A stretch of 64,000 nt of DNA, taken from Aliishimia sp039978895 (GTDB lineage Bacteria; Pseudomonadota; Alphaproteobacteria; Rhodobacterales; Rhodobacteraceae). The DNA lies in NCBI GenBank assembly GCA_039978895.1, contig JBDWAL010000055.1, positions 404,128 through 468,127 on the forward strand, written 5' to 3'. The stretch's first letter is position 1. Every line of letters begins with the position of its first letter. Under the pieces are notes generated by a model that searched no databases, was not told the origin of the DNA, and worked only from the letters and a program-made list of their open reading frames with translations. Made by a program: the position numbers and the translations under genes. This document shows positions 9,214-18,285 of the stretch, piece after piece.

Positions 9214-10070
9214 AACTCGCAACTGTTTCGATTAACGACCGACTGACTTGGGGCCTTGTTACAGATGCGGGCTTTGTTGAGTGCGCTGCGCACTATCCGG
9301 ACTGGCCGACGCTGCGAGAGGTGATTGTGGCCCAAGCTATGGCGCAAATTGCGCAAGCCCATGGCCAAGACATCCCGACCCATTCGCTGGACGAGGTGCA
9401 CTATCAGCCACCGATCCCTAATCCCGGTAAGATTATTTGCGTGGGGGTGAATTTCCCCGACCGAAACGCCGAATATAAGGATGGCCAAGACGCGCCGCCC
9501 AATATGTCCTTGTTTCCACGCTTTCCATCCAGCTTCACTGGCGCGGATCAAGCGCTGATCCGACCGCCGGAAAATCATACGTTGGATTATGAGGGCGAGA
9601 TCGCGGTTGTTATTGGCAAATCGGGGCGCCGTATCCCGCAGGATCAAGCTTATGATCACATCGCAGCACTCACGCTGTGCAACGAAGGCACGATCCGCGA
9701 TTGGGTGCGTCATGCGAAGTTTAACGTGACGCAGGGCAAGAATTGGGACAATTCGGGCGCAATGGGGCCTTGGCTGGTGCCGTTTACACATCGCGCCCAG
9801 CTTGATGATGTGCATTTGACGACCCACGTAAACGGAGAGTTGCGCCAAGATGACCGTACGTCGCGTATGTTGTTTCCGATCAGACGACAGATTGAATATA
9901 TCTCTACCTTCACCACATTGAATGCAGGCGATATCATTGTGACGGGAACGCCGACGGGCGCGGGCGCACGGTTTGACCCGCCGCGATATTTGGTGCCGGG
10001 TGATGTCATCAAGGTCAGCGCGACTGGAATTGGCACCCTGAGGAATACGGTAAAGGACGAAGAATGCTAA
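9210..10070 (+). CDS. hpaG: Fumarylacetoacetate-hydrolase-family isomerase/decarboxylase of homoprotocatechuate pathway
   Basis: This 286-residue protein of the FAH family probably carries out the 5-oxo-3-ene-tricarboxylate decarboxylation and/or 2-hydroxyhepta-2,4-diene-1,7-dioate isomerisation. The FAH core is clear: NPGKIICVGVNFPDR (residues 71-85), the acidic metal ligands in DYEGEIAVVIGK, and TGTPTGAG near 247-254. Enteric HpaG (HpcE) is a two-domain fusion of about 430 residues; here there is a single domain of about 200 residues plus an N-terminal extension. Whether this one protein does both steps or a partner is needed is unknown. It is coupled on both sides: ATGA with the decarboxylase and a 7-base overlap with hpaH. 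Confidence 0.82.
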   Translation: MKLATVSINDRLTWGLVTDAGFVECAAHYPDWPTLREVIVAQAMAQIAQAHGQDIPTHSLDEVHYQPPIPNPGKIICVGVNFPDRNAEYKDGQDAPPNMSLFPRFPSSFTGADQALIRPPENHTLDYEGEIAVVIGKSGRRIPQDQAYDHIAALTLCNEGTIRDWVRHAKFNVTQGKNWDNSGAMGPWLVPFTHRAQLDDVHLTTHVNGELRQDDRTSRMLFPIRRQIEYISTFTTLNAGDIIVTGTPTGAGARFDPPRYLVPGDVIKVSATGIGTLRNTVKDEEC

Positions 10071-10864
10071 GTGCAGATCAGATCGAAGAGGCCGCCGAAG
10101 CCCTTTTTGCCGCCGAAATGACGGGTCAGCAGATTGGTCTGCTGTCTGCGCGCCATTCGGATATGACGATCGATGATGCCTATGCGGTGCAACGCGCGCT
10201 TGTTGCCAAACGCAAGGCGACCGGGCGTGAGATTATTGGCTGGAAAATTGGCCTGACGTCCAAGGCGATGCAGGCGGCGCTGCGCATTGATGTGCCCGAT
10301 AGCGGAATTTTGTTTGACGACATGGCGTTTGAGACGGGCAGCCTGATCCCTCAGGGCCGCTTTATTGAGCCGCGCGTTGAAACGGAAATTGCCTTTATTC
10401 TAAAATCTGATTTGGACGGGCCTGCCACCCATGCAGAGGTCCTCGCCGCCACTGAATTTGTCGCGCCTGCATTGGAATTGCTCGACACGCGTATCGTCCG
10501 GCTCGACCGCACCACCTCTATGCCGCGTAAGGTTGTCGACACTATTTCTGACAATGCCGCCAATGCGGGGATTGTTCTGGGCACACAACGTCACGACCCC
10601 GCCGATATCGATCTACGTCATGTTGGCGCGGTCCTGATGCGCAATGGTGAGGTCGAAGAAACCGGGCTTGGGGCTGGGGTTCTCAATGATCCGGTCAAGT
10701 CTGTGGTCTGGCTGACTGAACGTCTTAGCACGTATGGGATGTCTTTGCGGCGCGGTGATATTGTTCTGTCGGGCAGCTTTGTGCGCCCGGTTGAGGCGCA
10801 TGAAGGCAGCAAGTTTGAAGCGGATTTTGGCGCGTTCGGGAACGTCTCTATCAATTTCGCGTAA
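10064..10864 (+). CDS. hpaH: 2-oxohept-4-ene-1,7-dioate hydratase
   Basis: This 266-residue hydratase adds water to 2-hydroxyhepta-2,4-diene-1,7-dioate, giving the 4-hydroxy-2-oxo acid that an aldolase would split. It shows the hydratase/decarboxylase family pattern: GWKIGLTSKAMQ (about residues 59-70), the metal site PRVETEIAFIL (about 106-116), then EFVAPALELLDTRI and ISDNAANAGIVLG. Its ATG lies inside the end of hpaG and follows an AAAGGAC ribosome site. MhpD and XylJ are relatives with other substrates; the operon points to HpaH. It is the last recognisable hpa gene; no HpaI aldolase follows. Confidence 0.9.
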   Translation: MLSADQIEEAAEALFAAEMTGQQIGLLSARHSDMTIDDAYAVQRALVAKRKATGREIIGWKIGLTSKAMQAALRIDVPDSGILFDDMAFETGSLIPQGRFIEPRVETEIAFILKSDLDGPATHAEVLAATEFVAPALELLDTRIVRLDRTTSMPRKVVDTISDNAANAGIVLGTQRHDPADIDLRHVGAVLMRNGEVEETGLGAGVLNDPVKSVVWLTERLSTYGMSLRRGDIVLSGSFVRPVEAHEGSKFEADFGAFGNVSINFA

Positions 10865-10999
10865 AGATATCAGCCAGCCGCCCCCCGGATGCGCCGCGAA
10901 AATCGGCCTTAAGGCTGGCCTTAGAAGCGTTGCGCAGGGCCGTATTCAATGTAACGCTTGTGGGCGCACTGCTTGCAAGCTCACAAAAGGATCACCGTC

Positions 11000-12082
11000 A
11001 TGCCTGCATCCGATGATATCCGCCGCACCACAGGACGCGGCCAGCTCTACGGCTCGATCCTCGACACGATTGGCAACACGCCAGCAATTCGCATCAACAA
11101 CTTGTCCCCCGAAGGCGTCACGATCTACGTCAAAGCGGAGTTCTTCAACCCCGCGTCATCCGTCAAAGACCGCCTTGCGTTGAACATCATTGAAGCCGCC
11201 GAACGCAACGGTACCCTGAAACCCGGCCAAACTGTGGTTGAGGCCACATCGGGCAATACAGGCATCGGCCTTGCCATGGTCTGCGCCCAAAAAGGCTACC
11301 CGTTGGTGGTCACGATGGCCGAAAGTTTCTCAATTGAGCGGCGCAAATTGATGCGGGTCTTGGGCGCAAAGGTGATCCTGACCCCGAAGGCTGAAAAAGG
11401 CTTTGGGATGTTCCAAAAAGCGGTTGAGTTGGCCGAACGGAACGGATGGTTTCTTGCCAGCCAGTTCGAAACGGATGCCAATGCCGACATCCATGAAAGT
11501 ACAACGGCTCAGGAAATCATAAATGATTTCAAAGGCGAACGGCTGGATTATGTGGTCACAGGTTACGGTACGGGGGGCACGGTAACGGGCCTTGGTCGTG
11601 TGCTGCGCAAGGAACGCCCTGACACCAAGATCATCCTGACCGAGCCTGCCAATGCAGCGCTTGTTGGAAGCGGCAAAGCGCAAGGGCGCAATGATTTAGG
11701 CCAACCCGCGCATAGTCACACGGCGTTCCAAGCGCACCCAATTCAGGGCTGGACCCCAGATTTCATCCCCAAAGTCCTGCAAGAAACATTGGACAGCAAG
11801 TTTTACGATGAATTGCTGCCTGTTGCGGGGGCCGATGGCGTCGCATGGGCGGGCACTTTGGCGCGCAAAGAGGGTATTCTCACAGGTATCTCGGGCGGGG
11901 CGACTTTCGCTGTGACCCAACAGATTGCCGCCAAAGCTGAACCCGGATCGGTGATCCTGTGCATGCTTCCCGACACCGGCGAGCGTTACTTGTCGACCCC
12001 AATGTTCGAAGACATCGCCGCCGAGATGGACGCGGATGAAATCGCGATTTCGCGGTCCTCCCCTGGCTATTTGATGGACTGA
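11000..12082 (+). CDS. cysK: Cysteine synthase (O-acetylserine sulfhydrylase)
   Basis: This 360-residue PLP enzyme makes L-cysteine from O-acetylserine and sulfide. The PLP lysine is Lys56 in NPASSVKDR, the phosphate/substrate loop is TSGNTGIG (about 84-91), and GTGGT near 178-182 binds the PLP phosphate. The ATG at 11000 is chosen because an AAAGGA site sits just upstream; an in-frame upstream codon at 10958 has no such site. The gene is one base away from a CaiB-type CoA-transferase gene, an unusual pairing. The first twenty residues and the extended C-terminus make it a little longer than typical CysK (about 310-330), so a related beta-substituting activity is possible. Confidence 0.87.
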   Translation: MPASDDIRRTTGRGQLYGSILDTIGNTPAIRINNLSPEGVTIYVKAEFFNPASSVKDRLALNIIEAAERNGTLKPGQTVVEATSGNTGIGLAMVCAQKGYPLVVTMAESFSIERRKLMRVLGAKVILTPKAEKGFGMFQKAVELAERNGWFLASQFETDANADIHESTTAQEIINDFKGERLDYVVTGYGTGGTVTGLGRVLRKERPDTKIILTEPANAALVGSGKAQGRNDLGQPAHSHTAFQAHPIQGWTPDFIPKVLQETLDSKFYDELLPVAGADGVAWAGTLARKEGILTGISGGATFAVTQQIAAKAEPGSVILCMLPDTGERYLSTPMFEDIAAEMDADEIAISRSSPGYLMD

Positions 12083-12083
12083 T

Positions 12084-13184
12084 ATGACACATGCTTTGAG
12101 CGGCCTGAAGGTCGTTGAGTTCACGGGTCTTGGCCCTGCGCCGTTGGCCGGACAGTTGCTCGCAGATCAGGGCGCGGATGTGGTCACTATTGATCGCAAA
12201 GCGGCGGCCGCCGATGGCTATGACGTCAATCGACGCGGCAAACGCTCGGTTGTGCTGGACCTGAAATCCGCGCAAGGGCATGCGGCTGCGCTGCGTTTGA
12301 TTGCAGCAAGTGATGTGTTGATTGAAGGCTTCCGGCCCGGTGTCATGGAACGGTTGGGCCTTGGCCCGGATGATTGCCCAGACCGCTTGATTTACGCCCG
12401 CATGACGGGGTGGGGGCAAACTGGGCCATTGTCGCAAACTGCGGGCCATGATTTGACGTATCTGGCGCTGACGGGCGCGCTGCATATGATCGGCGAGGCG
12501 GATCGCCCGCCTGTGCCTCCGCTCAATCTGGCAGCGGATTTCGGGGGCGGCACGATGTTCCTGATCTTTGGCATTTTGTCGGCCCTCTATGAACGCAACC
12601 GCTCGGGCAAAGGCCAAGTGGTTGACGCCGCGATGGCCGAAGGCGTGCCCGCTATGATGGGCTTGTTGCAAGGCTGGCAAGCCCGCGGCGCTTGGTCTGA
12701 TGCGCGCGGCGCAAATTTGCTTGATGGGGGCGCGCCGTTTTATCGCTGCTACACTTGCGCAGATGGAAAATTTATCGCGTTTGCGGCCCTAGAACCCCAG
12801 TTTTTCGCCGAATTCCTGCGCATTGCAAAGGTCGACCTGTCCCATGCCGCAACCCAGAATGACCAATCCACATGGCCTGCCAAACATGCGGCCTACGAAG
12901 CGCTGTTTGCTAGCCACCCGCGTGATTATTGGGCGGCGTTGTTTGAGGGGTCAGATGCTTGCATCGCACCGGTTTTGACGTCCCAAGAAGCGGCACACCA
13001 TCCGCATAATCAAGCGCGTGACACGTTTGTCGATATTGATGGGGTCCAGCAAACTGCTCCGGCTCCGCGATTGTCGCGCACGCAGGCGCGCACGCCGCAA
13101 AAACCCACCGCCATGGGCGCAGATACAAACGCCGTGCTGCGCGAGTTGGGGTATACGGATGCACAGATCGCAGCGCTCACCTAG
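12084..13184 (+). CDS. CaiB/BaiF family protein, alpha-methylacyl-CoA racemase-like
   Basis: This 366-residue protein is of the family III CoA-transferase fold. It carries His122 in AGHDLTYLALTGAL and Asp152 in LAADFGGGTMFL, matching the catalytic His/Asp pair (His126, Asp156) of Mycobacterium tuberculosis alpha-methylacyl-CoA racemase, so racemisation of 2-methyl-branched acyl-CoA is more likely than CoA transfer. The N-terminal GLGPAPLAGQLLADQGADV and RGKRSVVLDLK segments are typical. It starts one base after cysK ends, so the two are probably co-transcribed, though no metabolic link is obvious. It faces the helicase gene convergently. Confidence 0.83.
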   Translation: MTHALSGLKVVEFTGLGPAPLAGQLLADQGADVVTIDRKAAAADGYDVNRRGKRSVVLDLKSAQGHAAALRLIAASDVLIEGFRPGVMERLGLGPDDCPDRLIYARMTGWGQTGPLSQTAGHDLTYLALTGALHMIGEADRPPVPPLNLAADFGGGTMFLIFGILSALYERNRSGKGQVVDAAMAEGVPAMMGLLQGWQARGAWSDARGANLLDGGAPFYRCYTCADGKFIAFAALEPQFFAEFLRIAKVDLSHAATQNDQSTWPAKHAAYEALFASHPRDYWAALFEGSDACIAPVLTSQEAAHHPHNQARDTFVDIDGVQQTAPAPRLSRTQARTPQKPTAMGADTNAVLRELGYTDAQIAALT

Positions 13185-13242
13185 CACTGCGTCGCGGGGC
13201 TAGCCCGGCTCAAACCTTATCAGATATGGGCCGGGTCAGGCT

Positions 13243-15360
13243 TTACGCTTTGGGCCGCTTTGGCTTGCTGTTCGCACCGGATGTTTTGGCGATGGCTTTG
13301 CGGGCGGCGGCGCGCGCTTGGTTCTTTTTGCTGTTCGATTTCCCCTTCGGCGGAGGGGGGCCTTTGGGCTTGTCGCCAGTCTTGTTGAAGGGTTTGCCCG
13401 CTGGTTTCGCGCCTGCTGCGCCACCGGCTTTGCGTGGCTTGCTCACGGCCCCGTCTTCAACAGCACGTTCCATGCGTCGCGATGTGTCGGCCGCTTTGTG
13501 GCGTGGCTTGGCTGCGCCTGCTGCCCCGTCCGTTTTCGGCTTCTTGCGACGCGGCGCGGGGGCGTCGTCCCAATCGATTGGGCTGGAATCGGGCTTGCCT
13601 TTTGGCTTTGCATCGTAGGATTTCGCCCCGCCTGCCTTGTCATATTTCGGCTTATCCGACCGTGGTTTGTCCGAATATGGCTTGTCGCCGCGAGGTTTAT
13701 CGCCACGGGGCTTGTCGAATTTGCCCTTGTCGTGTCGTGGACCTTTGCGCGGCCCGCCGCCGGGTTTGCCGCCGCCACGCCCTTCGCCCAAATCGGGCGC
13801 TTGCGCGAGTTGGGCCAGCTTGGCGCCTTCTTCAAGCACCATGTCCGCGCCAACAGCTGCCAAAAAGGAGGGCACGGTGGATTTCTTGATTTGCACAAAG
13901 GATTGCGACTGACGCACACGGATTGCACCGATGTCGTCTTTGGTCATGTCACCGGCTTTGCACAGCATTGGCAACAAGCGCCGTGGCTCTGCGTCGTCGT
14001 CATGTCCAAGCGAGATCGAGAACCAAACGCTTTCGCCAAATTCCTGACGTGGCGCGGGCTTGGCGTCGACATCTGATAGCTCATCAGGTGCGGTTCGTTG
14101 CGAATGATACAAGGCCAAATAGGCGTTGGCGAGCTGCTCTGGCGTGAATGCGTCGACCAATTTGGCAACGCCAGCGGTTGCGGCCTCGGAAATGGGCTCA
14201 TGCCAGCTTGGGTCCGCAAACATGCGGTTTTCATCGCTCTCGCGCACATCATCGGCAGATGGCGCGCCGGTCCAGTCGGCTTTCAACTTGGCTTGCTGCA
14301 AAATCCGCTCGGCTTTGCGCCGGGACTTTTTGTTGACGATCAGCGCGCTGACACCTTTGCGCCCCGCGCGTCCGGTGCGACCCGAACGGTGCAGCAGTGT
14401 TTCGTGGTTGTTGGGCAGTTCGGCGTGCACCACCAGATCAAGATTGGGCAGATCGATCCCACGTGCGGCAACATCCGTGGCCACACACACTTGGGCGCGC
14501 CCGTCACGCATGGCTTGCAGGGCGTGGGTGCGTTCGGATTGGGACAGCTCACCTGACAGCGCCACGACTTGAAAGCCCCGGTTGGATAGGCGTGTGGTGA
14601 GGCGGTTCACCATGGCGCGGGTGTTGGCGAACACCAATGCGTTGGGGGCCTCATAGAACCGCAATGTGTTGATGACGGCGTTGTCTGTGTCCCGGTCGCC
14701 CACAACCATTGCGCGGTAATCAATGTCGGCGTGTTGTGCGGTTTCGGATTTGGTGACGACGCGCTTGGCATTTGTTTGATAGTTCTCGGCCAGACGCGCG
14801 ATGGGTTTGGACACGGTTGCAGAGAATAGCAGCGTTTGGCGGTCCTCGGGCGCTTCACCTAGGATGAATTCCAGATCTTCGCGAAAGCCCAGATCAAGCA
14901 TTTCGTCGGCTTCATCCAAGACCACGGCGCGCAACGCGCTCAGATCGATGGAACCGCGCATGATGTGATCGCGCAGACGTCCGGGCGTTGCGACAACGAT
15001 GTGGGCGCCGCGTGATAGGGCACGGCGCTCATCGCGCATGTCCATACCGCCGACGCAAGATGTTAAGATTGCTCCGGCTTGCGCGAACAGCCAGCTGAGT
15101 TCGCGCTTCACTTGCATCGCCAATTCGCGGGTTGGTGCAATTACCAACGCGAGCGGCGCGCGGGCGGCGTCAAACATGTCTGCGTCGCGCAGGATCGTTG
15201 GCGCAATTGCCAGGCCGAAGCCAAGTGTTTTGCCCGATCCAGTTTGCGCGGACACCAAAAGATCGCAGTCTTGCAATTCTGGCGCGAGCACGGCCTCCTG
15301 CACCGGGGTAAGTTTATCGTATCCACGGGCATCAAGAGCGGCTTGCAGGGTCTGTTTCAC
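13243..15360 (-). CDS. DEAD-box RNA helicase with DbpA-like C-terminal domain and long basic tail
   Basis: This protein of about 705 residues unwinds RNA, probably in ribosome assembly or cold adaptation. From the chosen GTG at 15360 it opens VKQTLQAALDARGY, then the Q motif (TPVQEAVLAP), motif I AQTGSGKT, PTRELA, motif II DEAD, motif III SAT and motif VI HRSGRTGRAGR. A DbpA-like RNA-binding domain follows, ending about residue 535. The last 170 residues are low-complexity, rich in Lys, Gly, Pro and Arg with repeated DKPRG/SDKP units, likely disordered and RNA-binding. An in-frame ATG at 15453 would add 31 residues that look non-coding. The start is therefore uncertain. Confidence 0.9.
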   Translation of the reverse strand: MKQTLQAALDARGYDKLTPVQEAVLAPELQDCDLLVSAQTGSGKTLGFGLAIAPTILRDADMFDAARAPLALVIAPTRELAMQVKRELSWLFAQAGAILTSCVGGMDMRDERRALSRGAHIVVATPGRLRDHIMRGSIDLSALRAVVLDEADEMLDLGFREDLEFILGEAPEDRQTLLFSATVSKPIARLAENYQTNAKRVVTKSETAQHADIDYRAMVVGDRDTDNAVINTLRFYEAPNALVFANTRAMVNRLTTRLSNRGFQVVALSGELSQSERTHALQAMRDGRAQVCVATDVAARGIDLPNLDLVVHAELPNNHETLLHRSGRTGRAGRKGVSALIVNKKSRRKAERILQQAKLKADWTGAPSADDVRESDENRMFADPSWHEPISEAATAGVAKLVDAFTPEQLANAYLALYHSQRTAPDELSDVDAKPAPRQEFGESVWFSISLGHDDDAEPRRLLPMLCKAGDMTKDDIGAIRVRQSQSFVQIKKSTVPSFLAAVGADMVLEEGAKLAQLAQAPDLGEGRGGGKPGGGPRKGPRHDKGKFDKPRGDKPRGDKPYSDKPRSDKPKYDKAGGAKSYDAKPKGKPDSSPIDWDDAPAPRRKKPKTDGAAGAAKPRHKAADTSRRMERAVEDGAVSKPRKAGGAAGAKPAGKPFNKTGDKPKGPPPPKGKSNSKKNQARAAARKAIAKTSGANSKPKRPKA

Positions 15361-15628
15361 GGGCGGGTCTACTTTTTGTCGGCAGGCGCGCACAATACGC
15401 ACCAAAGCGCTGCCCTTAGAGCAGATTGACCTGAATGTATAGTTGTCGTGCACATGTTAGCATATCCAAGCCTGTATGGGGCAAATTAGGCTCAAACTCC
15501 GGTGCTGCGTGCGCGCGATGTCGACATTTGCCCGACTCGCAGGTTGTTGTCTTGGCGGCGTTGGTGCCCGACTCGGATGATTTTTACACCGGATTTTACC
15601 CTTTGAGGGTCGCGATCTCTATTGCCAA

Positions 15629-16639
15629 ATGAAGCGGTTTCCCCCCAATCTGAACGCTATGAAAGCACCTTTGATCGACAACCTGCAATACGCCAACTTT
15701 TCACCTGAAATCTTCGCCCAAATGCGGGCAGGGGGCGTTGATGCGGTGCATGTGACAATCGCATATCACGAATCCTTCCGCGAGATGGTCTTGAACCTAG
15801 AACAATGGAACCGCTGGTTTGAAGCACACCCAGATCTGATTTTTAAAGGCACGCGCGCTGCGGATGTGCGTTTGGCGCAAGACACACAGCGCACAGCGAT
15901 CTTCTTTGGCTTCCAAAACCCTAGTCCGATTGAGGACGATATTGGGTTGGTCGAAATTTGCCACCAACTTGGCATTCGCTTTATGCAACTGACCTATAAC
16001 AACCAGTCCTTGCTTGCGACGGGATGCTATGAAGACGACGACACGGGGCTGACCCGCATGGGCAAACAGGTCGTCGCAGAGATGAACCGCGTGGGCATGG
16101 TTGTGGACATGTCCCATTCTGCTGAACGCTCTACGTTGGAGGCGATTGATGCGTCGTCCCGCCCGATTGCGATCACCCATGCCAACCCCAATTGGTGGCA
16201 TCCGGCGTTGCGCAATAAGTCCGATAAGGTGCTCAAAGCGCTCACCAAACGCGGTGGGATGCTTGGGTTTTCGATCTACCCACATCACCTCAAGGATGGG
16301 TCGGCGTGTACCTTGGATAACTTTTGCCAGATGATAGCGGATGCGGCGGGGCGGTATGGCACGCAAAATCTTGGGATTGGCACGGATTTGTGCCAAGATC
16401 AGCCCGATAGCATCGTGGAGTGGATGCGCGTTGGGCGTTGGTCCAAAGTGGTGGATTACGGCGAAGGTTCTGCGGGGGCGCCGGGCTTTCCACCGATGCC
16501 GGATTGGTTCGCAGACAATCGGGATTTTGGGAATATCTCTCAGGGTTTGTCCGATGTTGGATTCTCCGCAAAGGAGGTCGCTGCGATTATGGGCGACAAT
16601 TGGCTGCGCTTTTATGAAACGGGTTTTGGTCCCGAATGA
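15629..16639 (+). CDS. Peptidase M19 (membrane dipeptidase)-like protein with altered metal site
   Basis: This 336-residue protein resembles renal/membrane dipeptidases of family M19, a TIM-barrel amidohydrolase group. Retained residues include Glu102 (NPSPIEDD), His163 (VDMSHS), His184 (ITHANP) and an Asp in GIGTDLCQD, matching the bridging Glu, two His and catalytic Asp of the family. The N-terminal HxD that binds the first zinc is missing: the equivalent segment reads PLIDNLQYANF. It may have one metal, or a different substrate. The ATG at 15629 is kept, but 15659 (MKAPLIDN) is a good alternative. Its stop overlaps the next start (ATGA), so it belongs to a three-gene unit. No signal peptide is present. 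Confidence 0.85.
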   Translation: MKRFPPNLNAMKAPLIDNLQYANFSPEIFAQMRAGGVDAVHVTIAYHESFREMVLNLEQWNRWFEAHPDLIFKGTRAADVRLAQDTQRTAIFFGFQNPSPIEDDIGLVEICHQLGIRFMQLTYNNQSLLATGCYEDDDTGLTRMGKQVVAEMNRVGMVVDMSHSAERSTLEAIDASSRPIAITHANPNWWHPALRNKSDKVLKALTKRGGMLGFSIYPHHLKDGSACTLDNFCQMIADAAGRYGTQNLGIGTDLCQDQPDSIVEWMRVGRWSKVVDYGEGSAGAPGFPPMPDWFADNRDFGNISQGLSDVGFSAKEVAAIMGDNWLRFYETGFGPE

Positions 16640-18285
16640 AGGATGCGGCATTCCCCCCTCAGGTGCCGCTGCGCCCCCCATCCGAGGTGATGCGGTTGCG
16701 CCGTATGGGGGCGATGTTCCCCACGCGCTTGTCGTTTTTGCGCATCTTGACCCGCCGGTTATCCGAACAGGGCACCCAGCCGCGCCGCACGGTGTGGGAG
16801 ATGGATACAGATGGGTATGGCCGCGCGGTCTTCACGTTGGATTATTTTGGTCACACCTATTCGTTGGTCGCGCTAAGCCAACCGCTTGACGAAAAGGACC
16901 GATCCGACCGGGTGATTGCAACCGCGTGGGATGCGGCTTTTGTTCTTTATGATGGCGTGCCGGACACGGCTGAACTGGACCGCATTGCGGCGGCGGCCCC
17001 GTTGCAAGAAGCGGGGCGATATACCGAAAAAGACCTTGTTCTGAGCCGCGCCAACAAATCCGTAAGGCTTTGGTCTCATTGTGTTGAGCGACTTCGAAAT
17101 GGCGAACAACCAGACCCGCATGTGCTGAACCCGATTGGGTATCTGATGCGCACAACGGCGGTTTATGGCAATGGCAAGTTTGGCATTGCAGATCGCGCGC
17201 TGCTCGAAGATCGACCGGGGCTTGAGGTCTCGTTTATGATCGAAATGCTGACGGTTTGGCTGATCCGAAATTTCACCTTCGCATTGATCGAACATGTGGG
17301 CGGCCACACGATAGAGCGCGACCTGAAACGTCAGCTTGGCATTGGCAATGCGACGGGCCTTGGTATGGCGCCGTTTTTGGTGACGCATCCGGTGTTGCTG
17401 AACAATTGGATGATGGTGCGCGAAACGGCATTGGCGCGGGTGCGGGCACAGCCGCACCTCACAGACGCGCAACAATCCCGTCTGCGCGATTTGCACGCGC
17501 GTGCGGTGGATCATCTGTCCCAATGGCAGGTGCCAGAGGCTGCACATCAACTGCGAATCGACCAAATGTGCGCCGAATGGGCGCACCTCACCCCAGCGTT
17601 GCAGGACCTTACAGCGTCTGATGCGCTCGAACATCTGTGGCAGCATGGCCAGAGCTACAGTATTGAAACGCAAGAACTGTTACTGTCTCTGATGCTCGAA
17701 CCCTTCCCCGAATTGATCGATGGTCTGGCGGAGTGTCTGACGGACCCGTTTGGCGCGGGTGCGTTGTCTTTCGCGGACACAGCGGCGTTACAGGCGGTCC
17801 TGACGCGCGATTATGATTGGGCGCTGGCCCTTGATTTCGACGACCCTCAGCAATGCCAGCGCTTTTGGTATGTCTCCGAAGAAAAGCTTGAACCCCGCCT
17901 TGGGGATCGTGTCCAAGACCTCGGTGCGGATCGCGAATCCCCGCTTGATATTGCCCGCCAAATCAAGGCGCTGCATGCTGATCTGCCGGATGTGCCTGAA
18001 CCGCTTACGACCTTTCTGACGCGCCACCCGCAGCATCTTTTGGCGGCTGAACGTGCGCAGATTATGACCACCCACCCCTATGCCGAAATTCGCGATAATT
18101 TGATAGCGGATACATGTCTGCCCATCGACATGTTGCGCGCCAAGCTGGCCTGTTTTGGGGCCACGCGATTTGACCCCAAATCTGATCTTTGGACCCGGAT
18201 CACATTGGCGCAGGGTGCGCCTTTGGCGGATGAATTGGGCATGCAGCACGCCGATGATTGGTGGTGCCCGGCAATGCCCACATGA
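16636..18285 (+). CDS. Conserved protein of unknown function (549 aa)
   Basis: I do not recognise this 549-residue protein. It looks soluble, with no signal peptide and no clear membrane helix; one hydrophobic stretch (LEVSFMIEMLTVWLIRNFTFAL, roughly residues 196-217) is probably buried. There are many Trp and Asp residues, and segments such as FTLDYFGHTYSLVALS and IGYLMRTTAVYGNGKFGIADR look like conserved motifs of a dedicated family. No nucleotide-binding or metal motif stands out. It overlaps both neighbours by ATGA: the M19-like gene upstream and the DUF3726-like gene downstream. Such tight coupling implies a joint function, perhaps with the peptidase-like protein. Base use resembles the neighbours, so it does not look recently acquired. 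Confidence 0.85.
   Translation: MKDAAFPPQVPLRPPSEVMRLRRMGAMFPTRLSFLRILTRRLSEQGTQPRRTVWEMDTDGYGRAVFTLDYFGHTYSLVALSQPLDEKDRSDRVIATAWDAAFVLYDGVPDTAELDRIAAAAPLQEAGRYTEKDLVLSRANKSVRLWSHCVERLRNGEQPDPHVLNPIGYLMRTTAVYGNGKFGIADRALLEDRPGLEVSFMIEMLTVWLIRNFTFALIEHVGGHTIERDLKRQLGIGNATGLGMAPFLVTHPVLLNNWMMVRETALARVRAQPHLTDAQQSRLRDLHARAVDHLSQWQVPEAAHQLRIDQMCAEWAHLTPALQDLTASDALEHLWQHGQSYSIETQELLLSLMLEPFPELIDGLAECLTDPFGAGALSFADTAALQAVLTRDYDWALALDFDDPQQCQRFWYVSEEKLEPRLGDRVQDLGADRESPLDIARQIKALHADLPDVPEPLTTFLTRHPQHLLAAERAQIMTTHPYAEIRDNLIADTCLPIDMLRAKLACFGATRFDPKSDLWTRITLAQGAPLADELGMQHADDWWCPAMPT

Noticed and set aside
13204..13235. CCCGGC/GCCGGG dyad between the CaiB-type gene and the helicase as a terminator
   Set aside because: The stem is only six pairs with a 20-base loop and no T-run, so support is too weak.
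13318..14076. 252-codon frame opposite the helicase tail
   Set aside because: It mirrors the low-complexity basic tail of the helicase in antisense; the helicase is clearly the real gene.
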